This document shows positions 43,325-51,837 of a stretch of 64,000 nucleotides of DNA, one piece after another. The first letter of the stretch is position 1, and every line of letters starts with the position of its first letter. The stretch is taken from assembly GCA_022844565.1 (NCBI GenBank), contig JALHLK010000002.1:224043-288042 (forward strand). The letters run 5' to 3'. Source of the stretch: Saprospiraceae bacterium. GTDB lineage: Bacteria > Bacteroidota > Bacteroidia > Chitinophagales > Saprospiraceae. The notes beneath the pieces were generated by a model. It made no database searches. It had not been told where the DNA came from and was given only the letters and a program-made list of their open reading frames with translations. Position numbers and translations under genes: made by a program.

Positions 43325-43869
43325 TGTGAAAATTCTTTATTGAGTAAATTGAATTGGTTTGTATCCATTACAGGAGCATAAAAGATAACATTTATCCCGA
43401 TCATTAAAAAAAGAGCTCCAAAGATTTCCATGGTTATGTTAGGTAGATTTAAAGCTAATACGGTTCCTACACCGATTGCCAATCCAAGTGCCACACGTAC
43501 AATCACTATTTTATAGTCCACTTTTTGCGATAAATTAAAAAGCCAATTACAAAATATTATTTCTGAAAAAGAATAGAAGATGAATAGAAATGTCGTAAAT
43601 GATATTAATTTTTCAAGTGAAAACCCAAAGATAAGGGTTGTTAATCCATATACGATCATGGTCAAGGCATGTAGTTCGTGGTACGCAAATCGTACTTGTT
43701 TTCTGTATTGAGAAAATGCCGCTGCTAAAGCGAAAATTGCCCCTAAAGACAGGGTTATGCCTAAGCTTAGTTGAATATTTCGAAGAGAAAGATTATTTGA
43801 AAATATTAATACAATCCCTACCAGTGTAATGGTTGATCCATAAAGATAAATAGAAATAGGCTTTTTCAA
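43321..43869 (-). CDS. Six-TM membrane protein, HdeD-like
   Basis: 182 residues with six hydrophobic segments in hairpin pairs (LYGSTITLVGIVLIFS, LSLGITLSLGAIFALAAAF, ALTMIVYGLTTLIFG, FTTFLFIFYSFSEIIFC, VALGLAIGVGTVLAL, IFGALFLMIGINVIFYAPV). The repeat of G-rich TM hairpins resembles HdeD/DUF308 proteins, but similarity is loose. Its stop overlaps the SOUL gene start (ATGA). Function unknown; inner membrane expected. Confidence 0.65.
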   Translation of the reverse strand: MKKPISIYLYGSTITLVGIVLIFSNNLSLRNIQLSLGITLSLGAIFALAAAFSQYRKQVRFAYHELHALTMIVYGLTTLIFGFSLEKLISFTTFLFIFYSFSEIIFCNWLFNLSQKVDYKIVIVRVALGLAIGVGTVLALNLPNITMEIFGALFLMIGINVIFYAPVMDTNQFNLLNKEFSQ

Positions 43870-43954
43870 TGATTTTGGTTTCGATTTTTATGAAATAGTA
43901 GATTGAGATCTTATATTTTTTATTGTAAGGACCGATCACTAGGTCTTTATTAAC

Positions 43955-44611
43955 TTAAAACATAGTTATCGTCAATTCATTTTTAACGTCCATGATTCCA
44001 GGGGTGTTCCAAGCAATACGGCCTGCCTCTTCCTTCTGATACCAAGAGTTCACAGTGCCATCTAAAGTAACTGTAGTACCTAATACAGATACTTTAATAT
44101 CATTGTTATTGACAGACCAACTTCTTTCAAAAGCATCTTCGACTTCCTTTTTTTCTATTTCGTCTGTAATCTCTGACTTGATTTTAATAAGGTTCGTTAC
44201 CCCCTTTATGCCGGAAAGATAGTTTATAGCGCTTTTAGCCGCTTCTCTTTGATAGTTCCAAGGCAATTTTCCTTCAAGCGTGACCCAGCCATCTTCTACC
44301 TTTACTGTGATATTATCGTTTGGTACTGACCAGTTTGATTTTAGAGCATTCACAGCTTCGTTGGCAATTTCAACATTGCTCCTTGACCAAGAATTTGGAA
44401 ATCTAACTTCAATGTTTTCTATTAATGCTACGACACCCCTAACTTTTTTAGCTGCGTTTTCCGCTTCCATTTTTTTTGCAAAGCTGTCTACTGATCCAGA
44501 GAGGGAGACTACTCCGTCTTTGACCGTGACACCAATTTCTGCTGCTTCTAATAGCGGTTCCCATTTGATGGCATTTTGAACTTCTGCTTGTAAAGTTGAG
44601 TTATCTTTCAT
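43955..44611 (-). CDS. Triple BON-domain protein
   Basis: 218 residues made of three BON repeats, each with a strand-helix pattern around V-x-V-x-D-G-x-V-T/S-L-x-G: GVTVKDGVVSLSGSVDSFAKK (about 26-46), NITVKVEDGWVTLEGKLPWNYQR (about 98-122) and DIKVSVLGTTVTLDGTVNSWYQK (about 170-195). No signal peptide is evident. OsmY-like BON proteins bind membranes or lipids; here a cytoplasmic or membrane-surface location is open. Linked to osmotic or envelope stress by analogy only. Confidence 0.88.
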   Translation of the reverse strand: MKDNSTLQAEVQNAIKWEPLLEAAEIGVTVKDGVVSLSGSVDSFAKKMEAENAAKKVRGVVALIENIEVRFPNSWSRSNVEIANEAVNALKSNWSVPNDNITVKVEDGWVTLEGKLPWNYQREAAKSAINYLSGIKGVTNLIKIKSEITDEIEKKEVEDAFERSWSVNNNDIKVSVLGTTVTLDGTVNSWYQKEEAGRIAWNTPGIMDVKNELTITMF

Positions 44612-44718
44612 TATAAAAAGTTAATTGGTAAGAAAATTAAATGATAGCACAAAGGTCATCTTTTTGAGCAGGGGAAACCTTACACAATTAGTTATTTGAT
44701 TTACATAAATCTCGATTA

Positions 44719-45017
44719 AACCCAGATTAAGCATTAGAAATGAACTGCAAGAAAATATAAACTACCTAACTTAAAGTTGTAATAGCTGTGACGGGGCGCC
44801 ACAGTTCAAGACTAAATTGACTTGCGGTCAATTTTTAACGTCTTTCATGCCCTCTATGCAGCTAAGGCTGCAAAAAAATAGGAGAAGCTAAAATCCAGTT
44901 GGTTTTAGTTCACAGCTAAATTGATATTTCGGATATCAATTTTTTACGCTGCTCATGTGCTTCACTACTATTTTGCCAAATTTCCTTTCGAATAAAGTCT
45001 AATGCTTAATCTGGGTT
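44719..45017. repeat. Non-coding inverted-repeat element, type A copy 2 (intact)
   Basis: 299 bp with perfect 20-nt terminal inverted repeats (44719-44738 starting AACCCAGATTAAG, and 44998-45017). Internal hairpins: CTGTG/CACAG at 44786-44804, AAATTGAC-TTGCG-GTCAATTT at 44814-44834, GCAGC-TAAG-GCTGC near 44862, and AAATTGATAT-TTCGG-ATATCAATTT near 44923. It occupies half of the 587-bp gap between the BON gene and the oxidoreductase gene; the rest (45018-45169) shows nothing I can identify. No ORF. Confidence 0.85.
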
Positions 45018-45169
45018 AAAGGAAAATTAAAGTTAAAAAGGCAACGTCCTTAATAGTTTTTGTCACCATTTTTGTTGCGAAAATGTCGCCAAAAGAATTG
45101 TGTTTTTTGTTTTCCACGACGTGAAGGTCGCGGTAACTAAAAAATTATTGTATTTAACAAAGAAGAATT

Positions 45170-45195
45170 AAATAGCTTTTTGAGAAAAGCTATTT
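45170..45195 (-). terminator. Hairpin at the 3' end of the Gfo/Idh/MocA gene
   Basis: Perfect 11-bp stem AAATAGCTTTT/AAAAGCTATTT, loop TGAG. On the minus strand it is followed by TAATTCTTCTTT, a poor T-run, so termination is plausible but not certain. Confidence 0.55.
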
Positions 45196-45198
45196 ATA

Positions 45199-46197
45199 TT
45201 ACCTTCCCATTATTTTGTCAACGACAAGAGATGTTCTTATCGCACTCTCTCCCGTTGAGTTACACTTTTCACCTCCCATCAAGTCTGCTATTATTGATTC
45301 TACTAAAGGTTTTTGCACATGTTCAGGCATCATATAGTCCATTCGTCGAGGCTCTTTACCATTGATTTCCAGAAGAATATGAAAATCATCAAAAAAAGTA
45401 AATGAAACTTTGCCATTGCTCCCATAAATTGTGGTTATTTCATGGTTACAATTTTCTGCTAAATTGAATACCCAACTTCCTTTACCAGCAACCCCATTTT
45501 CGAATTCGAAGACACCCAATACTTGATCTTCTGTTGCATATATTTTTCCTTGATTAGAGCAGAACCCGTTGGCATTTATAATTGGACCAAGTAAAAAATC
45601 AAGCATGTCTAACTGGTGCGAAGCAAGGTCAATAAAATACCCACCACCTGAAATTTCTGGATTTACTCTCCAGTTAATTTGTTCTTTTGAAGCCCAAACT
45701 ATTTCAGGTTCTATTGTTTTATGAACAGCAATGTCTACAAATCTAACGGTTCCAATCATTTCGGAATCGATAATATTTTTTACTTCCAAAAAAAGTGGTA
45801 AATACCTTCTATAGTAGGCTACGAACAATGGAACAAGATTTGATTTACAAACTTCCATCATGTTTTGGCATTCTTTTACATTTCTTGCCATCGGCTTTTC
45901 TACATATACTGCTTTGCCTGACTTAGCGACCAAATTTGTATAATATTCATGAGTATCAGGAGGAGTAGCTATATAAATTGCATTAATCCGATCATCTTCA
46001 ATTAGCTCATTTGCGTTATTAGTCCAAAAAGGTACATGATGTCTTAGCGCGAAATCTTTGGCTAAATCGCCATTTCTTCGCATTACCCCAATTAGTTTTG
46101 AGTTTGTAGCTTTGTACAAAGCTGGAGCACTTTTCACCTCACATACATTCCCTACTCCTATAATTCCCCAGTTGACACCTTTTGAATAATCTAACAT
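45199..46197 (-). CDS. Gfo/Idh/MocA-family oxidoreductase
   Basis: 332 residues from ATG 46197. A TTG at 46218 would add seven residues but overlaps the -7 promoter box. The Rossmann fold starts WGIIGVGNVCEVKSAPAL; the family motif EKPMARN follows at about residue 90, and the substrate domain holds GGGYFIDLASHQLDMLDFLLG with the usual catalytic His/Asp region. These NAD(P)-dependent enzymes oxidise or reduce sugars and cyclitols. No signal peptide. Neighbours give no hint of the substrate. Confidence 0.9.
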   Translation of the reverse strand: MLDYSKGVNWGIIGVGNVCEVKSAPALYKATNSKLIGVMRRNGDLAKDFALRHHVPFWTNNANELIEDDRINAIYIATPPDTHEYYTNLVAKSGKAVYVEKPMARNVKECQNMMEVCKSNLVPLFVAYYRRYLPLFLEVKNIIDSEMIGTVRFVDIAVHKTIEPEIVWASKEQINWRVNPEISGGGYFIDLASHQLDMLDFLLGPIINANGFCSNQGKIYATEDQVLGVFEFENGVAGKGSWVFNLAENCNHEITTIYGSNGKVSFTFFDDFHILLEINGKEPRRMDYMMPEHVQKPLVESIIADLMGGEKCNSTGESAIRTSLVVDKIMGR

Positions 46198-46215
46198 ACC
46201 TTCTTTTACTTTTAG

Positions 46216-46223
46216 CAAAAATA
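46216..46223 (-). promoter_or_regulatory. -7 box of the Gfo/Idh/MocA gene
   Basis: TATTTTTG on the minus strand, 18 bp before ATG 46197. It overlaps the alternative TTG start and so argues against it. No clear -33 TTG. Confidence 0.5.
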
Positions 46224-46264
46224 GAAAAATACCATAAACTGGGTTAAATTAAAAAACAGAAATT

Positions 46265-46444
46265 CGGGAAGTTCTAAAAACTCTATTTCTATTACAAAAA
46301 ACTGCAAAATCCAATTACTTCGTTAAAAGTTAAAAAGTGTCCTCACTGTAACTAAGGCTACACCTGCGGTACTTTTAAACTTTTGCCTTGTTCTTGGTTT
46401 TTTAGTATTTTTTTCACTACGAAAAGAGCATTTAGAACTTCCCG
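46265..46444. repeat. Non-coding inverted-repeat element, type C
   Basis: 180 bp with terminal inverted repeats CGGGAAGTTCTAAA (46265-46278) and its complement (46431-46444), extending imperfectly inward. An inner stem pairs AAAAGTTAAAAAGT with ACTTTTAAACTTTT (one mismatch). It lies in the 267-bp gap between the oxidoreductase gene and the kinase-like gene. No ORF. Confidence 0.75.
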
Positions 46445-46485
46445 TTCCATATTTTTATATATTTTTGAGCATTAAACTTTTGTAA

Positions 46486-47007
46486 ATGGCAAAAAGATAT
46501 CCAAAAACGCTCTCATCAGGAGCTAACAACACGGTCATAGCTTTATCAGATAAAGAAGCGGGCAAATTGTTTTTTGATGATACTCGTTCGGATATTGGCT
46601 CGGAAGCTGAAAAAATGAAATTTGCTAATGGCATAAATGAATTAATTGTGAAGTTTATTCGCCTAGATTTATTAGCTGACAACACGGAAGTTTTAGTAAT
46701 GGAGAGACTGTATCCTATGGATTTTAGGGCACTTGAGTACGAAAAGAGAGAGTTAATTTTTGAAGTGTTTGAAGATGAATTAAAGGAACTTCATTCCAAG
46801 GGATTTGTACATCGAGATATCAAAAGACCATCAGACATGCCAGGCTTCACTTTTGATAATATCTTTTTGACAGACAAGGGTATTAGATTAATAGATGTTG
46901 GAATTTCAGCACTGCGAAGTCAAGTAGGAGATAAACTTTTTGATAAATTTGTTGCGCAAGAAGTTGAGGAATTAAAAGCTTTTGAGACTTTTTTTATAAA
47001 TCGATGA
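46486..47007 (+). CDS. Minimal protein kinase-like protein
   Basis: 173 residues, small for a kinase. Kinase landmarks can be read in order: a glycine-poor first strand with Lys27 (AGKLFFDD), Glu41 (SEAEKMKF), VMERLYP hinge, then HRDIK with catalytic Asp111, Asn125 in FDNIFL and Asp137 in LIDVG (the DFG position). A strictly minimal C-lobe follows. All catalytic residues are thus present. Targets unknown; no partner gene adjacent. It follows a type C repeat element by 41 bp. Confidence 0.7.
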   Translation: MAKRYPKTLSSGANNTVIALSDKEAGKLFFDDTRSDIGSEAEKMKFANGINELIVKFIRLDLLADNTEVLVMERLYPMDFRALEYEKRELIFEVFEDELKELHSKGFVHRDIKRPSDMPGFTFDNIFLTDKGIRLIDVGISALRSQVGDKLFDKFVAQEVEELKAFETFFINR

Positions 47008-47025
47008 TTGTATTATCTCTATATA

Positions 47026-49452
47026 TTAAAACGCCATCATTTTCTTAATCCTATCTTCCAATTGTTCTGAACTCATCTTCTCCCTCAATCTATCTACGAT
47101 AAGCGGAAAAGCTAGAGGTGTAGGTTTTTGCGGATATGTGAAACATATTTTTTGTCCTTGAATCAGCATTAAAGCTTCTCTAAGTCTCGCTTCTTCCAAT
47201 TGGAAAGTCATGACCTCTTCATAAGTTTGACGGTAAAGTAGATTATCCGGATCGTAATCGTGAAATACGTTAAAAAGGAGTTCTGAGGAAGATTGTAGAT
47301 GCCGCTCCTTCTTTATTTTATTGGGAAAACCAGTAAAAATCATTCCAGATATGATGGCAATGTCTCTAAATTTTCTTTTGGCCAGCTCGACCGCATTGAT
47401 ACTTTTTTGAATGTCTAAAAATAGGTCTTTTGTCGTGAAGATGGAATCATCAATTAAGTTTTCGAAATCAAGGTATACATCAGTCAGTAACTCAAAGCCA
47501 TAATCATTCATCGAAATCGAGAATGTGACAGGTACTTTGGCACTCAATCTTTGTGCTACTAAAGCAGCCATGCCCTCGTGTACTGCTCTCCCTTCAAATG
47601 GAAAAAATGTCAAATGCCAACCATTGTCACTTTCAAATATTTCAATGAGAAATTCGTCATTTTTTGGGAGTATGGACCGCTCTTGTTGGATTTTTAATAG
47701 GGGTATAAGGATTTCGATTTCTGGGTCATCGATTATTCCTTTGTGATAATCATCTATTTTTCGCTTTAATACTTTTGACATTTCCGAACTAAAAGACATT
47801 CTTCCACCCATGTAAGACGGTATTTTACCTTTATCAGAATTGGCATTGCGCACATATGCCGTCATCTCCTTAAATCTGATAAGCTCCAATGCTCGACCCG
47901 CAAACCAAAATACATCTCCAACATTCAGATGAGAGACAAACCACTCTTCCACACTACCCAATCGCTTACCTTTCTGATATTGCACATGAATCATCGCATC
48001 ACTTACAATGGTGCCAATAGACAATCGATGACGCAAAGCTTGCCCTTTATTTGTGACTTTGTAGATGCCTTCTTCTACTACTACTTTGTGATATTCGTCA
48101 TAGGCTTCTAACGCTTTAGCTCCATACACCAATTGGCTGAGTACTTCATTCCATTCTTCTTTTGTGACAGATTCATAGTTGAAGGTATTGACGATTTCTT
48201 CATAGATATCATCTGATCTAAATCCATCAGACACTGCCAAGGTCATCAAATATTGCATCAAAACATCAAAAGATCTTATGTAAGGAAGTCGGGATTCAAC
48301 TTGTTTATTTTTGACTGATTCACGAAGACCAGCTATTTCGATTAATTCAATGGCATGGGTTGGTAAAAAATAGGCATGACTCGTCGCTCCAGGTTGATGG
48401 CCACTCCTGCCTGCACGCTGCATAAATTTTGCAACCCCTTTTGGACTCCCAATTTGGATGATATTTTCCACCGGTCGGAAGTCTACGCCTAACTCTAAAG
48501 AAGAAGTACATACCACTGCCTTGAGTTTTCCTTCATAAAGTGCGTCTTCTACCCAATCCCTCAGTTCCCTACTGATAGACCCGTGATGCATGGCGATCAC
48601 TCCAGCTAAATTATCATCGAGTTCTAGCAGTTTTTGATACCAAATCTCACATTGTGCCCGAGTGTTGGTAAATATAAGCGTAGAATTGTATTGATGAATG
48701 AGCGGTAATAAGTAATGAGCCATGTTAAGTCCCAAGTGACCCGCCCAAGGTAGAGAATTAATTTTGTCAGGTAATATTGATCTTACCTCTATGTTTTTTT
48801 CAATTCCCGATCGAATGAGCATGCTTTTTGCGGGTTTATTTATACCCAATAAGATATCCATGGCCTCCTCTAGATTGCCTATTGTGGCAGATATTCCCCA
48901 GACTCTTAAGTTATGATTGGTGATGGTTTTAAGTCTTGAAATGGCGAGCTCCATTTGGACACCTCGTTTGCTGCCAATCAATTCATGCCATTCATCGACA
49001 ATGATCGCTTGAAGATTGGTAAAATAGTCAGAATATCCTTTGGTAGCCATCATCACATGGATGCTTTCGGGTGTAGTGATGAGCATATCAGGTGCATCTT
49101 TCCACTGTTTCTGTCGCGTGGTAGAACTTGTGTCACCCGTTCTGATTTCTACCCTCCACTTGATTTTCATTCCCTCAGCTGCCCTTACACTTGCGTTGTA
49201 TATTTCTTTAGCCAAAGCACGGATAGGTGTCACCCAAATAATTTTTAAACCTTTTTCTTTGTTTGCAGATAGAATTGCAGGTATGAACAAACTATAGGTC
49301 TTACCACTTCCTGTTGGAGCATTGACCAAGCCCGAATACCCTTCTTGGTATCTTGCCCATGTTTCCGCTTGGAAAGGGTATATTTCCCATCGGTTACCTA
49401 AAAACCAATTTCTACCCAAATCAAGTGAATGAATATCTTCCTGATCTACCAT
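47026..49452 (-). CDS. Ligase-associated DNA damage response DEXH-box helicase (Lhr-like)
   Basis: 808 residues. Superfamily 2 helicase: Walker A NAPTGSGKT at about residue 42, motif II VDEWHELI, SAT in WGISATIG, and a second RecA domain ending HRSGH-type QRAGRSGHQPG. The extra C-terminal region, with PLLKIQQERSILPKNDEFLIE and FFPFEGRAVHEG, is typical of the Lhr-like helicases found with an ATP-dependent ligase and a metallo-exonuclease. Neither partner gene is in the adjacent DNA. It likely acts in DNA repair in the cytoplasm. Confidence 0.87.
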   Translation of the reverse strand: MVDQEDIHSLDLGRNWFLGNRWEIYPFQAETWARYQEGYSGLVNAPTGSGKTYSLFIPAILSANKEKGLKIIWVTPIRALAKEIYNASVRAAEGMKIKWRVEIRTGDTSSTTRQKQWKDAPDMLITTPESIHVMMATKGYSDYFTNLQAIIVDEWHELIGSKRGVQMELAISRLKTITNHNLRVWGISATIGNLEEAMDILLGINKPAKSMLIRSGIEKNIEVRSILPDKINSLPWAGHLGLNMAHYLLPLIHQYNSTLIFTNTRAQCEIWYQKLLELDDNLAGVIAMHHGSISRELRDWVEDALYEGKLKAVVCTSSLELGVDFRPVENIIQIGSPKGVAKFMQRAGRSGHQPGATSHAYFLPTHAIELIEIAGLRESVKNKQVESRLPYIRSFDVLMQYLMTLAVSDGFRSDDIYEEIVNTFNYESVTKEEWNEVLSQLVYGAKALEAYDEYHKVVVEEGIYKVTNKGQALRHRLSIGTIVSDAMIHVQYQKGKRLGSVEEWFVSHLNVGDVFWFAGRALELIRFKEMTAYVRNANSDKGKIPSYMGGRMSFSSEMSKVLKRKIDDYHKGIIDDPEIEILIPLLKIQQERSILPKNDEFLIEIFESDNGWHLTFFPFEGRAVHEGMAALVAQRLSAKVPVTFSISMNDYGFELLTDVYLDFENLIDDSIFTTKDLFLDIQKSINAVELAKRKFRDIAIISGMIFTGFPNKIKKERHLQSSSELLFNVFHDYDPDNLLYRQTYEEVMTFQLEEARLREALMLIQGQKICFTYPQKPTPLAFPLIVDRLREKMSSEQLEDRIKKMMAF

Positions 49453-49480
49453 TTCACAATTTTGTTATGGGAATCAAATA

Positions 49481-49496
49481 CTAGTGCTCCGTCCAA
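49481..49496. repeat. Solo terminus of the type B element
   Basis: CTAGTGCTCCGTCCAA, the same as the left end of the 32.8-kb element, followed by TTAAAGAAA. No matching right end was found within a few hundred bases. Confidence 0.55.
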
Positions 49497-49519
49497 TTAA
49501 AGAAACTACCCCGAAAAAA

Positions 49520-49624
49520 ATTAACAATTAACAATTAACCATTAATCATTAACAATTAACCATTAACAATTAACAATTAACCATTAACCATTAATCATTA
49601 ACAATTAACCATTAACCATTAACC
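49520..49624. repeat. Heptanucleotide tandem array, 15 copies
   Basis: Fifteen consecutive 7-bp units, ATTAACA, ATTAACC or ATTAATC, ending exactly at the stop codon of rseP. Unit length is strict; only the last two bases vary. Confidence 0.9.
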
Positions 49625-49625
49625 A

Positions 49626-50975
49626 TTACTTAAACAACCTATTAATGTCCAACCCTAAAGCAAAAATCATCAAAGCGATCAACAAGAAGAATCCGGCAGT
49701 AGTAACAATTTCCATAAAGCGATCACTTGGTTTTTTACCAGTGATGATTTCCCAAAGTAGGAACAATACATAACCACCATCCAAAGCTGGAATAGGTAAT
49801 ATGTTGAAGAAAGCTAGAATGATGCTTAGCATGGCAGTGATGGTCCAAAATCGCTCCCAATTCCAAGTAGAATCGAAAAGTTTTGCCATTGACACCACAC
49901 TACCAAGATTATCTTTTGCCTTCATTTTGCCTTTAAACATCTGCCCAAAAGCTTTGATTTGACTTGATAAAAAGTCAACCCCCTTCACAACCCCTGCGGG
50001 TAAAGATTCGAAAAATGAGTATTTCACTTTAGAAACAGTTAACAATTCGGCCTCACTTGCTAGCTGCATACCTATTTTTGCAGTGGAGTCCATTTGTATC
50101 TGCTCTATTATGGTATCAAGTTTATTTTCTGCAGTAGGTCTTAGGATTGTTAATCTTACTAAAGCATCTTTATGTTTTCTCAGCTCTGTAGCAAAATCAT
50201 GCGCAAAAACGGTAGGTTTGTCATTGACCATTACGATTGCGTCTCCCTTTTGGAGTCCTGCCTTATCGGCAATACTCTTTTTTACTACATCATTAATTTT
50301 CATTGGTACTCTTGGATAGTAGCCTAACTTATCTTTGTTTGCAGGATTAGCTAAAACAGTATTGAAGTTTTCTGGTACTTCTATGGTTATCTCACTTCCA
50401 TTTCTATTGACTTCAAAGCTTTTAGCGTCATTTAATAAGATCTCTTTTATCAAAAGTGATCTATCATATTTTTCAACAGGTCTACCACCAAACGAAATTA
50501 ATTTATCACCATCCTGCAAGCCTAATTGCATACCGATACTATCTACAGCAATACCATAAGTCAAATCTGAATTTTTAAAATAAGATTCTCCATAGAAAAA
50601 AAGAAGCATGGCAAATATAAAGAAACCTAAAACGAAGTTTACCACTACACCACCAACCATGATGATCAATCTTTGCAACGCTGTTTTTGATCTAAACTCC
50701 CAAGGTTGCGGTGGGCCTTGCATTTGATCCTTATCCATACTTTCGTCGATCATACCCGATATTTTCACATATCCACCGAAAGGAATCCATCCGATTCCCC
50801 ATTCCGTTTCACCAATTTGTTTTTTGAAAAGCGAAAATTTTGGATTGAAAAATAAATAAAACTTTTCTACTCTCGTTTTAAACCACCTGGCTGGTAAGTA
50901 ATGTCCAAATTCGTGAAGGACAACAAGGATAGAAAGACTGAGTATAAGTTGAGCAATGATGCTGATGTAATTCAT
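49626..50975 (-). CDS. rseP: RseP-type site-2 protease (intramembrane metalloprotease)
   Basis: 449 residues. The M50 zinc site is HEFGH (His21, Glu22, His25) in the first TM helix region, with the third ligand Asp in NILPIPALDGGYVLF near the C-terminus. Two PDZ-like parts occur in the middle (GMQLGLQDGDKLISFGG and IADKAGLQKGDAIVMVND). Four TM segments overall. It cleaves membrane-bound anti-sigma factors or signal-peptide remnants. The 3' end borders a 7-bp tandem array, and an rsmE gene is divergent. Confidence 0.92.
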   Translation of the reverse strand: MNYISIIAQLILSLSILVVLHEFGHYLPARWFKTRVEKFYLFFNPKFSLFKKQIGETEWGIGWIPFGGYVKISGMIDESMDKDQMQGPPQPWEFRSKTALQRLIIMVGGVVVNFVLGFFIFAMLLFFYGESYFKNSDLTYGIAVDSIGMQLGLQDGDKLISFGGRPVEKYDRSLLIKEILLNDAKSFEVNRNGSEITIEVPENFNTVLANPANKDKLGYYPRVPMKINDVVKKSIADKAGLQKGDAIVMVNDKPTVFAHDFATELRKHKDALVRLTILRPTAENKLDTIIEQIQMDSTAKIGMQLASEAELLTVSKVKYSFFESLPAGVVKGVDFLSSQIKAFGQMFKGKMKAKDNLGSVVSMAKLFDSTWNWERFWTITAMLSIILAFFNILPIPALDGGYVLFLLWEIITGKKPSDRFMEIVTTAGFFLLIALMIFALGLDINRLFK

Positions 50976-51055
50976 TATGTGATATTATTAACCTAAAAAA
51001 GGTACTATTTTTTAAATATTTTTGTTCTAAAAGCAAGTATTAAACGAGCTTGGTT

Positions 51056-51063
51056 TAATTTTG
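51056..51063 (+). promoter_or_regulatory. -7 box of rsmE
   Basis: TAATTTTG matches TAnnTTTG, 50 bp before the ATG at 51114. No well-spaced -33 TTG. Confidence 0.4.
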
Positions 51064-51113
51064 GTCTGCAAACATATAAATTTAGTCAAACTTTAAAAAA
51101 ATAAAAAGACATT

Positions 51114-51812
51114 ATGTCGGAATTTTACGCTCAAAACATTCAAAATGATACAATTGTTTTGGATGAAGAGGAATCGAACCACTGTTTTAGAGTATTAAGA
51201 AAGAAAATAGGTGATGTCATCAAGGTGATCGATGGCCGAGGATTCGAATACGAAGCAAAAATTCTGAACCAAGAAAAAAAACAGGCCATCTGTACCATCT
51301 TGCAAAAAAAGTCAACTCAAATTTATCACCCTAACCATCATATTGTCATTGCACCAACCAAAAGTGGTGATAGAATTGAATGGTTTGTAGAGAAAGCTGT
51401 CGAAATTGGCATAGGAGGCATTCATTTTATAGAAACGAAGAGAACAGAACGCTCCAAAATCAATATGGACAGGATCAAAAAAATAGTCATATCAGCCATG
51501 AAGCAATCCAAAAATAATTATTTACCGATTTTAACAGGAATGGTAAAATTCAAAGAAATACTGCCATATGATTTTATAGGAAATAAATTGATAGCCCATC
51601 TCAATGAACAAAGTATAAATATCAGCACAATACATCCTTTACTAAGCCAATCGGTCTTGATGATCGGTCCTGAGGGTGATTTCACAAATGAGGAAGTTGT
51701 CCTAGCAAAAAATGCAGGATTTTCAGAAGTGTCATTAGGTGAATCAGTTTTGCGAACAGAGACAGCGGGTGTTTTTGGACTTACGGTGATGAATTTGATT
51801 ACTACAAAATGA
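51114..51812 (+). CDS. rsmE: 16S rRNA (uracil-1498-N3)-methyltransferase
   Basis: 232 residues. PUA-like N-terminus (EESNHCFRVLRKKIGDVIKVIDGRG) and a SPOUT knot C-terminus with the family signatures VEKAVEIGIGGIHFIETKRTER, KKIVISAMKQSKNNYLP, and VLMIGPEGDFTNEEVVLAKNAGFSEVSLGESVLRTETA. It transfers a methyl group from SAM to U1498 of 16S rRNA. Divergent from rseP; the aminotransferase gene downstream is convergent. Confidence 0.95.
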   Translation: MSEFYAQNIQNDTIVLDEEESNHCFRVLRKKIGDVIKVIDGRGFEYEAKILNQEKKQAICTILQKKSTQIYHPNHHIVIAPTKSGDRIEWFVEKAVEIGIGGIHFIETKRTERSKINMDRIKKIVISAMKQSKNNYLPILTGMVKFKEILPYDFIGNKLIAHLNEQSINISTIHPLLSQSVLMIGPEGDFTNEEVVLAKNAGFSEVSLGESVLRTETAGVFGLTVMNLITTK

Positions 51813-51837
51813 TTTTTTTATAATTAATTCTACCTTG

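Noticed and set aside
49520..49624. CRISPR array
   Set aside because: The unit is only 7 bp with no spacers, so it is a simple tandem repeat.
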